Below, piece by piece: positions 8,346-16,200 of a stretch of DNA of 64,000 bases. A model generated the notes under the pieces. That model was not told where the DNA came from, did no database searches, and saw nothing but the letters and a program-made list of their open reading frames with translations. The position numbers and the translations under genes are program-made. The DNA comes from Odoribacter splanchnicus DSM 20712 (GTDB lineage Bacteria; Bacteroidota; Bacteroidia; Bacteroidales; Marinifilaceae): NCBI RefSeq assembly GCF_000190535.1, contig NC_015160.1, positions 930,001 through 994,000 on the forward strand, given 5' to 3'. The stretch's first letter is position 1. Every line of letters begins with the position of its first letter.

Positions 8346-8756
8346 TTATCCGTTTATAAGCGCATTAGCTTGTTCCTTGCATTGTTCCCGGTAAGACTGG
8401 AAATCATCCCACTCGGAAATAAATTCGGATGCCCGTTCATGCTCCGGATTGACAAAGGCTATCATACGGTTTGACTGGATTGCCTCCACCCGGCTGGCCG
8501 AGTACCTCGTGCGGATCAACCCAGAAACAAATTCGTCATAAGTAGCCTCCCTCGCTTCAATCAGAGTACCTCCGTCCGCCATACTTCCTGTATAGGCATA
8601 TCCCAATATGGGAGCGGACACCGGTTCAGTCACCTCACCCGAACGGGCATCCGGTTCAGGAGAATACTCCTCACGCTGCTCGTTCAGATAGCACAAATAA
8701 TGTTCATTATCGAACTTTGAAAAAGTCTTTTTTTCTGCATAAATCCCTTTGTACAT
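8346..8756 (-). CDS. Phage protein of unknown function downstream of the DGR reverse transcriptase
   Basis: From ATG 8756 this encodes 136 residues beginning MYKGIYAEKKTFSKFDNEHY. It is acidic, with no membrane segment. The C-terminal part is helical and rich in Glu, Gln and Arg (SEWDDFQSYREQCKEQAN). It starts 13 bases after the reverse-transcriptase stop, so it is in the same operon. The position suggests either a tail-fibre assembly chaperone or a DGR accessory protein. It lacks the small, strongly basic four-helix look of Avd, so I do not call it Avd. I do not recognise the family. Confidence 0.65.
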   Translation of the reverse strand: MYKGIYAEKKTFSKFDNEHYLCYLNEQREEYSPEPDARSGEVTEPVSAPILGYAYTGSMADGGTLIEAREATYDEFVSGLIRTRYSASRVEAIQSNRMIAFVNPEHERASEFISEWDDFQSYREQCKEQANALING

Positions 8757-8769
8757 AATCACCGATATT

Positions 8770-10113
8770 TTAATCGGGATCGGTTATCTTATAAAAGCAT
8801 TTACCCCGGTCACCGATTGGTTGTTTAATAATCTTTGCCGAACAGGGTTCATCCAATACTACATCCTTTAACTGTTTTATAAGAGCCTCCGAACCGGTAA
8901 AGGAGATATGTTCCACCCAATCCATTTTCGGAGTGCCGTCCTCGTTAGTGAGCAAAACTCCGGTTTTATCCTTTACCTGCTCGTAGATATCATACTGAAT
9001 GATCAGGCATTCACCCTTATACTTGGATTCTTTTACCTCGAAACCTTTCAGGTGGATTTCCCTGTTCAAAATGTCATCAATGTGGTATTTATCTCCCGTG
9101 AGATTACCACCGCTGTTTGTTACTTCACTGAATGTTTTCATATTGAGAGTTTTTAATAAATAAATGCTATTGCAATGCTGCATGAACCCCAACCGGCTGG
9201 ATGCCTGTATTCGGATCTCCTCATCACTCAGCCCACGTTTGCGTAATTTTGCCACCTCACGGCAGAGGTTTTTCTTGTTCTGCTTACGGGCGAGGCAATA
9301 ATCATGAAACGTCACGTATCCCACGTAATTAATACCCCTGCTCTCTACCGGGAAAACCTGATAATTCGGCTTTATACTCAAAGCACGTTCATTATTCAGG
9401 TAGTGGTTGATAAACACGAGGGTTCCGTGGAGCTTCTCCTTGTTTCCATCCAGCAGGACAATATCATCGGCAAAGCGGTAATAGTACCGGATGCCCATTT
9501 CTTCTTTCATGATATGATCCAGTTCGGATAAATAAAGGTTGGCAAAGAATTGGGATAAATAATTCCCGATAGGCACTCCGTTCTCTGCCGAGTCCACGAT
9601 ACCGTCAAGCAAAGCAAGCAGCCGGGCATCTTTCAGCTTTCGGCGGATTACCTGTTTCATGATCTCGTGGTCTATACTCGGATAGAATTTGCGCACATCG
9701 ATTTTCAGGCAGTACCGGGTTCCCTCCGGATCCGCTTTCAAATCACGGCGGAGCTTGTATAAAAGAGGGTGAATACCACGCCCACGTATGCAAGAGAATG
9801 TATCATGGGTGAAATTAGAGAGCCATATCGGTTCAATAACCTGCATTATCGCCCAATGAACGACACGATCCCGGAACGGCAGTTTAAAGATCTTCCGCTC
9901 TTTGGGTTCGTAAATGATGAAAGTCTTATATTCGGAGGTGCGGTAAGTACCGGTGATAAGTTCACGCTGGAGCTGTAATAGGTTCGCCTCCAAATGGGAG
10001 CCGTACTCTATTACTTCGCTTCGGCGAGTTTTGTGACGGGCGGCGTTGTGAAACGCCTGTTCGAGATTGCCATATTCGACAACTCGTTCAAACAAATTTC
10101 CATACCTTTTCAT
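8770..10113 (-). CDS. DGR reverse transcriptase with an extra C-terminal OB-like domain
   Basis: The start is ATG 10113 (MKRYGNLFERVVEYGNL), which matches the usual beginning of DGR reverse transcriptases. The longer frame to 10287 would read into the template repeat and is rejected. Of 447 residues, about 1-325 form the RT: motif A Asp139 in KIDVRKFYP, the DGR hallmark IGNYLSQ at 182-188 where other RTs have a QG motif, and the active-site FADD at 214-217. Residues 325-447 are an added domain (REIHLKGFEVKESKYKGECL, ISFTGSEALIKQL) resembling phage OB-fold ssDNA-binding proteins. The enzyme should copy the 10267-10389 template RNA with errors at adenines and send the cDNA to the 3' end of the target gene. 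It lies 154 bases downstream of the template repeat. Confidence 0.93.
   Translation of the reverse strand: MKRYGNLFERVVEYGNLEQAFHNAARHKTRRSEVIEYGSHLEANLLQLQRELITGTYRTSEYKTFIIYEPKERKIFKLPFRDRVVHWAIMQVIEPIWLSNFTHDTFSCIRGRGIHPLLYKLRRDLKADPEGTRYCLKIDVRKFYPSIDHEIMKQVIRRKLKDARLLALLDGIVDSAENGVPIGNYLSQFFANLYLSELDHIMKEEMGIRYYYRFADDIVLLDGNKEKLHGTLVFINHYLNNERALSIKPNYQVFPVESRGINYVGYVTFHDYCLARKQNKKNLCREVAKLRKRGLSDEEIRIQASSRLGFMQHCNSIYLLKTLNMKTFSEVTNSGGNLTGDKYHIDDILNREIHLKGFEVKESKYKGECLIIQYDIYEQVKDKTGVLLTNEDGTPKMDWVEHISFTGSEALIKQLKDVVLDEPCSAKIIKQPIGDRGKCFYKITDPD
9141..9141 (-). promoter_or_regulatory. Possible internal start producing the C-terminal domain alone
   Basis: Met325 of the reverse transcriptase (ATG 9141) is preceded by an A/T-rich stretch (ATTTATTTATTAAAAACTC) of the kind found before Bacteroidales genes. 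Translation from here would give a separate 123-residue OB-like protein. It may instead be the scar of a gene fusion. Only sequence context supports this. Confidence 0.3.
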
Positions 10114-10266
10114 GGTCTGTTTCTGCGGTTCTGAGTGTCTGAGTGTCTGCTTTGCCTTACTCGGAAGCGTTCGAACCGTTACCGGCCTACCAGCGTCCTT
10201 TTGAGCGTTCGTCATCTTTTGCCAAGTGGCAAGGTCTTTCACCCCATCTAACCGTTTCCTAACTGC

Positions 10267-10389
10267 AAAGTATAGGGGAGCGGACACATTCGCATTCGAA
10301 TTCGAGGCTGCATTGTTCGTATTCGTAGCAAACGCCCCTGCATTCGTGCCATTGTTAGCGTTAGCACCGGAGAGGCGGACACGAAGCCT
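10267..10389 (-). repeat. DGR template repeat (TR), 123 bp
   Basis: It aligns without gaps to the variable repeat at 10624-10746 (constant offset 357). There are 14 differences, and all 14 are T on the plus strand, that is A in the coding sense of the template. In the target's reading frame the template is rich in AAC and AAT codons (SGANANNGTNAGAFATNTNN). These codons give the widest amino-acid range when adenines are randomised. The shared GC-rich 3' tract GTGTCCGCTCCCCT is a good candidate for the homing-initiation (IMH) segment. Confidence 0.95.
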
Positions 10390-10494
10390 GCGTCACACTA
10401 AGGGTAAAACAACCTGTTAAACTTGGTTTAACGATGCAAAGATAAGCCTTTTAACTACATTTTCCCAAAACCGGCAAAAAAATCACAAAAATCG

Positions 10495-10512
10495 ACTCGC
10501 CTAACGGCGAGT
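10495..10512 (-). terminator. Hairpin between VR and TR (terminator or DGR homing hairpin)
   Basis: A 7-bp stem ACTCGCC/GGCGAGT with a TAAC loop, extended by a G-T pair. On the minus strand it is followed by T-rich sequence (GATTTTTGTGATTTTTTT), so it may end target-gene transcription. In the Bordetella phage DGR a small hairpin of similar size just past VR stimulates homing. Here it is 112 bases past VR, which weakens that reading. Confidence 0.6.
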
Positions 10513-10593
10513 TCCGAAACCCGCCGAACAGCTTTCCAAAAACTCTCAATACAAAATTTCAAAGAACGTTCTTTTCCTCTTTCCGTTTTCGTT

Positions 10594-12030
10594 TTAGGCC
10601 GACATCACCGGATCCGCATCGAAAAAGCAGAGGGGAGCGGACACATTCGCATACGAATACGAGGCTGCATCGTTCGCATTCGTAGCAAACGCCCCCGCAG
10701 ACGCGCCACTGTAAGCGCTAGCACCGGAGAGGCGGACACGAAGCCCTTTGGATGATGCTGAATTCTCCCAAAAATAGTCACAGAAATAAGTCGAGGCGGT
10801 CGCTCCGATTTCGGTCGGCATGGCGCAAAGCAAGTAGTAACTTTTCTGTTTGATATAACCGCCGGTTCTCGGAACCTCGCAAACCTTGATTAGACCGGAA
10901 ATCGAATTGTCATCATAACCGGCATAAAGGGACGGGGCAACATAAACCTCGGATTTCTCATCACCCACGTTATCGATAAGCCCCCGGACAATTTTCCATA
11001 TATGGCCGAAAGGATGTTTCAGGCCAAAGAACACCGGAACCTTTGCCGCATAATGCAGCGAGCCGTCCTCCTTTAGCACGTTGAACGTGGTTTCACCGCA
11101 ACCGTCACCCAACTCGATACCCGCAGAGGTCGGAACAACCGGATAATAACCCCACTGATCCCAATTCGGCATATTAGTGGTTCCGGCTCCGAGGCCACCC
11201 TGATACAGACCGTTGCTATCCTTTTCAGCAATCACGGCCTCCTGCATATTGCGGGTTCCGAATATAATCATGAAAAGGATTTCAACAACGGCCTGAGCCA
11301 CGTACCAATTAGCATCCCAACCCTCGCCACGCTTACGGGCATAAGTTGAAAAACTACGGTACTGCAGAGCGGTTGCCACCATACCAAGCTGAGTGCGATA
11401 GGTTCCGTCACGGCTCGCATCATTGCCACCTCCACGATATTGGGCGGCATCACTCACAACCGAGCAAAGAATGGCGTTCGTTCTATCCATCACGCCACCA
11501 CCGAGGGCGGAAAGGCCACCGGCGGGAATATACACGCACTGTTTGCCTTTGATAGGAGAAAGAGAAACCGCATAATATTTCAGATTCCCCACTTTCCACT
11601 CGGCAAAATAGAAACCGGTATTCCAACACCACATATACTGCCCCATCGTGCCATCCAGCTTGGCCGGTGTGCCGTCCTCGAAACGGTAGTGGTTCGTGGG
11701 ATCCAGCTTGCGCCGGGTACGGTCATCCTGAACAAGGTAACAACCAAGCCCCAGCAGCTCAGGCAGCTTGCGGAGCATATCAAGGCTGCCGTGATAACCG
11801 GCGGCTCGGTACGTGGAATTCGATTCATTCCAATAACGTCCACAAACGGCATTGGCGGCGGAGGTAACAGCCTCCGACAAATTCATAACTTTGGACTCTC
11901 CATCCGTATCCAGCACCTCGATGCGCATATCGCTCACGCTGCCGGAGGCAGTATCGAGTTCGCTGATCTTCTTTCCGGCTTCAAAAGCCGAAAGCATCGC
12001 TAATACACGAGTTTCCTGATCGCTTGTCAT
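10594..12030 (-). CDS. DGR target protein, tail-tip adhesin with C-type-lectin-like variable domain
   Basis: I chose ATG 12030 (MTSDQETRVLAML), giving 478 residues; the longer frame starts at TTG. The N-terminal part should attach to the tail. The C-terminal half has DGR-target traits: Trp/Gly/Asn-rich segments (NMPNWDQWGYYP), FFGLKHPFGHIWK and GLRVRLSGA, then the variable segment, ending in LCFFDADPVMSA. Residues about 429-469 are encoded by the variable repeat. Compared with the template, 11 residues have changed, mainly Asn to Ser, Tyr or Asp. The fold is inferred to be CLec/FGE-sulfatase-like. As the last tail gene and the mutable one, it is very likely the receptor-binding protein that decides host range. 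Confidence 0.92.
   Translation of the reverse strand: MTSDQETRVLAMLSAFEAGKKISELDTASGSVSDMRIEVLDTDGESKVMNLSEAVTSAANAVCGRYWNESNSTYRAAGYHGSLDMLRKLPELLGLGCYLVQDDRTRRKLDPTNHYRFEDGTPAKLDGTMGQYMWCWNTGFYFAEWKVGNLKYYAVSLSPIKGKQCVYIPAGGLSALGGGVMDRTNAILCSVVSDAAQYRGGGNDASRDGTYRTQLGMVATALQYRSFSTYARKRGEGWDANWYVAQAVVEILFMIIFGTRNMQEAVIAEKDSNGLYQGGLGAGTTNMPNWDQWGYYPVVPTSAGIELGDGCGETTFNVLKEDGSLHYAAKVPVFFGLKHPFGHIWKIVRGLIDNVGDEKSEVYVAPSLYAGYDDNSISGLIKVCEVPRTGGYIKQKSYYLLCAMPTEIGATASTYFCDYFWENSASSKGLRVRLSGASAYSGASAGAFATNANDAASYSYANVSAPLCFFDADPVMSA
10624..10746 (-). repeat. DGR variable repeat (VR) at the 3' end of the target gene
   Basis: This is the 123-bp partner of the template repeat at 10267-10389. Base changes fall at template positions 10271, 10273, 10296, 10302, 10314, 10320, 10339, 10343, 10344, 10347, 10352, 10356, 10361 and 10389. 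Every one is a template adenine; none is at C, G or T. One codon (AAT to TCT) has two changes, and two changes are silent. This is direct evidence that the retroelement has been active in this lineage. Confidence 0.96.
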
Positions 12031-12043
12031 ATTTATCAAGTTT

Positions 12044-12943
12044 TTAAGTTAAACGTATTCTGCCTTTACTGTCAACCCGGATTTTACCGCCTCCGGTAAG
12101 GCGGACGGACGGATCCTGAACCGTCACGTTTATGGTCTTGTACAAGTGGGTGGCCTGTGTCGGGATCACGTGGATCCGGCTCGTTCCGTTCTTGAGTGGA
12201 GTAACGACACCGGCGGGATCCACGCTCACGGCCACGTCATCACCCAAGAACAAAACATTCTGCAGGGAGTACGAGGGGAACATCTTGGCCACGATACGCT
12301 GAACGTAAGGATTACGCTGGGTGATGCGTTTCGTGTAGGTCAGTTCCATTCTCGTGGGAGCCAATGAAGCAGCACCTGATATGGACTCCTGCAGCTGCTT
12401 CATTTTCTCGATTTCGGCCTCTGCAGTGGTGGCCGTACTGCTCGCACGGGCGGCAGCGGCAAGAGCTTCCGATTTGGCCGCATTTACAGAGCTGGCCTCC
12501 TTATTCGCCGTATCAGCTGCGGAGGACGCTTTCGTGGCGGCATTCGTGGCATTGGAGGCGGCTCCGTTGGCTGCGTCCGTGGCTTTCTTTGCCGCTTCGG
12601 TAGCTGCTCCGGCAGTACCGGCGGCATCATTGGCACTTTTGGCAGCGTTATTGGCCGCTGTGGTTGCCTTATCTGCATTACCTGCAGACGTGTTGGCTTT
12701 TACTGCGGCTTCATTGGCGGCTTTCGTTGCCCCGCTGACCGCATCCAATGCCACGTCCTGCAATTTGGAGATAGGAGCCTCTACTACTTCCGGCACGCCA
12801 CCGTTAAAGCGCAAAGCCGGAAGCGAGAGAAGCCCGTCCAACGAGGTGGCCACCGGTAGATCACCCACGCCTTTGGATTCGGCTCGGATGATCGCACGCA
12901 CACGTTTAGCGATTTCCTGCAATTGAGCTTCTGTCAGTACCAT
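12044..12943 (-). CDS. Tail-fibre-like protein with Ala-rich coiled region and Ig-like C-terminus
   Basis: 299 residues from ATG 12943. Residues 1-60 are a helical/globular start. Residues about 65-185 are an Ala/Asn/Thr/Lys-rich heptad-like segment (AANEAAVKANTSAGNADKAT and similar), expected to form a long trimeric coiled coil. Residues about 195-299 are beta-rich and include VAVSVDPAGVVTPLKNGTSRIHV, which looks like a bacterial Ig-like (BIG2) module. The gene ends 13 bases before the DGR target, so the two products are probably parts of the same fibre or tip, this one serving as the shaft. The repetitive Ala codons produce long spurious frames on the other strand. Confidence 0.75.
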   Translation of the reverse strand: MVLTEAQLQEIAKRVRAIIRAESKGVGDLPVATSLDGLLSLPALRFNGGVPEVVEAPISKLQDVALDAVSGATKAANEAAVKANTSAGNADKATTAANNAAKSANDAAGTAGAATEAAKKATDAANGAASNATNAATKASSAADTANKEASSVNAAKSEALAAAARASSTATTAEAEIEKMKQLQESISGAASLAPTRMELTYTKRITQRNPYVQRIVAKMFPSYSLQNVLFLGDDVAVSVDPAGVVTPLKNGTSRIHVIPTQATHLYKTINVTVQDPSVRLTGGGKIRVDSKGRIRLT

Positions 12944-12946
12944 AAC

Positions 12947-13267
12947 TTATCCGTCTATCAATTTGACAATTTGTGCGTAACCGCCGGGGCTCAAAACCAA
13001 TGCGGCTTCTTTTATCATTAGAGCCTCCTCCGCTGAGATTTCGATATCTCCGGTGGATTGATAGATCTTAAGGCTCAAGCTATAAGCACGGATTTTTTCA
13101 TCACCACTCAAAGCATTCACCCTCTCATCTCTCCACTCCCCACTGAATAGGATCGGAGCAATGACATCTTTCATCAGCTGCTCCTGTTCCACATCCGTAC
13201 CCTCTACCTTTTTCGTGATCACCAACCCCTTATAATTCATAAAGGGAACATTCAAATTCACTTTCAT
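12947..13267 (-). CDS. Small phage tail-region protein, unknown function
   Basis: ATG 13267 is preceded by a clear Shine-Dalgarno-like AAAGGAGG, so the upstream in-frame ATG (13303, inside the preceding gene) is not needed. The product has 106 residues beginning MKVNLNVPFMNYKGLVITKK. It is mixed alpha/beta with no membrane segment. It sits between the large baseplate protein and the fibre gene, with only 3 bases to the fibre gene. A tail accessory or assembly role is inferred from position alone. Confidence 0.7.
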   Translation of the reverse strand: MKVNLNVPFMNYKGLVITKKVEGTDVEQEQLMKDVIAPILFSGEWRDERVNALSGDEKIRAYSLSLKIYQSTGDIEISAEEALMIKEAALVLSPGGYAQIVKLIDG

Positions 13268-13286
13268 AAATACCTCCTTTTTATTA

Positions 13287-16200
13287 TTACCAGTTATTAT
13301 CATTCATTGCGCCCACTATCCATCCTCTGCCTAATAAGTTAGAAGCCGGTGAAGGACTCATGAAATCCGCTATATTCCTACAATCAGCGATAGTACCGCC
13401 CGGCCATTTTACCTTATTGCCATTCGAGTAGATATAAATTTCACTATTTTGATTATTCGCATTCATGACCGTTACCCGCTGGCTTTTCATCCCGCTCAAT
13501 AAATACCGGTACGTCCCTGAAACCTTTATGATCACCAAGTCAACAGGGAAACCGGAAGCATCCCCGGTGGTTCCGTATAACGGAATGGTATAATAGGTCT
13601 CGTTATTGGATGACGTGGCCGAGGGTAGGGAGACATATACCTTACCGGTTTCCGTATCCAAACCATTCACGTAATAGTAACCATAACTGCCATATACCAC
13701 CAGTGTATTGCGTTGCCTTGCCCCGAAATTACCACGACACCAAACATCGGAGGTATAGAAACGGAAAGAACGTTTTTTGTCATAGTCATAGCCCTGATGA
13801 TACAGGTCACCGTTAAACCACATCTTTCCATCACTGCCAAAGGAGATGCCTCCGACAATATCCCCGCTATTATTCACGCAGTTTAAGGATTTGAAGGAAC
13901 CCGACACACCGACAACCGTTCCGCTGAACTCGCCGTTCTTGGCGATTATCTTTCCATCCGTGGTGAATTGTACGTTACCATTCGCAGTTACAAGCCCCTC
14001 CAGCTTGATATGCTTGGCGTTTATTGTCACGGAGTCCGCCGCTTGGTTGATATAGGAAACAATCGTATCACCATTCTCAAGCGTCTTGCTCGCCCATAAC
14101 TTATTGCCGTCTGCAGTAGTAATCCACCCAGCCTTGCTGATGGTTCCGTCTAGCGTATCCACCCGGCTAACAATGGCATTGATTTGTTGTGCCGTCACGT
14201 GAAAGCTGCTCTCGTGCGTGGTGACACGATTGCCAAGGACATCCACCCGGTCAATGGTAGCCCATAGCTTGTTGCCGTCTGCCGTGGTGATCCAACCGGC
14301 GGTCTTGATGGTATGGTCTATGATTCCCAAATCATCCTCCGCCTTATCGATACGGCTCACGATAGCATTGATCTGCTGCGCCGTCACGTGAAAGCTGCTC
14401 TCGTGCGTGGTGACACGATTGCCAAGACTGTCCACCTCGGTAATGGTAGCCCACAGCTTGTTACCGTCTGCCGTGGTGATCCAACCGGCGGTCTTGATGG
14501 TATGGTCTATCTTATTCACCTCCTCGGCCACGGCAAGAATATGCTCGGCGGTCTGCTCGAACTTGGTACTGACCTCTTTTTTATAATCCTCTAACGGATG
14601 ATTGGTCAGGGTTAGCTGCTCGATATACAAGTCACCGGTAAATTTCAGGAGAAAATCACCGGTTCCGTTCCATACTCCTGATATCTCCAGTATATCAAAG
14701 CCCTCACCAGCCGGAATAACCTGCTCCACATAGGGAGCGGATCCACTGAAACCGGCAGTCAGGCTCCCCTCCTCGGCGCAATGATATTTCAAGGTTAGAA
14801 ATATGACGCTGCCATCTTCCGGCTTGGTGATATCCGCATTCAGCTGGCGAATGTGACTCCGTTTGATCCGGAGCATGAAACGGCCATCGAAAGAGTCAAT
14901 ATCGGCCACCTTGTTTTTCTCGGAATAGAAATTCACGCCTAAATCAAGCAGCTGCCCTCCGATATCAAATAAAGCCATATCACTCTCACGCTCCCAATAA
15001 GCCATGTCATCCTGAAAGCTGGCGTTTTTCAAAAAGTTATCCTCCTCGGTCATCGTGTTGACAACGCTCTGCATGGCACTTTGCAGCATACCCTCCATTA
15101 TCTCGAATTTCGTCCGGACATCCTCACCGGTACGCAGACGGAAATCACCCAGCAGATAGGCGTTGTTGGAATACAGACCATATCCCTGCAGCTGCCCCCA
15201 CCAATAGGTAATAATACCGGCCAGACGTCCAAGCCGGAGACGCACGGCGTTGTCAGGATCCGTTTTCATCCCGTACAGGACATCAAGATACGGACTGCCC
15301 TCCTCAACGCTGGTTTGTTTGATAACCCCTTTGCGGTCTGAATTGGTGGCGGAGTCCACACGGGTAAGCACGTCACGAAAAACAACACTACCCTCATCGC
15401 CTACAAAATTCTTATAGGTGATGCTATCGAGCCGTTCCTCTCCTTTGGAGGTATCACCGACTTTGGCAGTGACCACCTGCAGTTCGTACTGCTTGATGAT
15501 ACCATCCACGGAAAAACGCTGAACCATCAGGATATCACCCGGACGGAAAGGGTTGTAAAGGACTCCTTTCTCCGTATCGAGATAGATTGTCTTTGTGCCC
15601 GCATCGATGTGATCGACACGCATCATGTCAGTTGTCAGACGGGTTCCGTTCTCACCCATCAGTTGTGAGATGACAAATTCATACACTCGCATAACCCCAC
15701 GGACGGTCATCTCGTCCAGCTCCATGACGGCTTTCTTTTCCTTTACTCCTGCGGCATTAAGCACCTCTTTCCAAAACAATGCCCATCCGGTTCCGCCGGG
15801 GAAACCCGAAGTAAAGACCTCGGAGGAAAGCAGACCTTTGAAAGTGGAGTCTTTCTCTACCGTAAGGCTTTCAACAAGAGCCTCGCCGATAACCTTTATC
15901 CCCTTCAAAAAGGTTTCAAGCTCTTTCGCCGTGTCGGGTATGTCCTTTCTGAGGTATTTGTCTGCCGTTTCTTTTTCCAGCTTGCTCAAGGAATTTGCGA
16001 TCGTGCGTATTGTCCGGACGGCGGAAAGGACGTTATACTCGGTGGGATCAATACTGTCCCAGCTTTTCAATACGGTCAGCACGTCCTTATTCAGCTGTTC
16101 CTTATAGGCTGCCTGAATATCCACGATATTACTCTCGATCTGATTGATACGCCCGTAATCAACCGCATACGTGCATTCAATATCCATATCTGTGGTATTA

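Noticed and set aside
8346..8756. Avd accessory protein of the DGR
   Set aside because: The product is acidic and lacks the small basic four-helix pattern of Avd; called unknown instead.
10114..10287. Longer reverse-transcriptase frame (505 aa) starting in the template repeat
   Set aside because: The extra 58 residues translate the template and the TR-RT linker; the conserved DGR RT start is MKRYGNLFE at 10113.
11440..12003. 187-codon plus-strand frame opposite the DGR target
   Set aside because: Antisense shadow of a Gly/Asn-rich gene; no supporting features.
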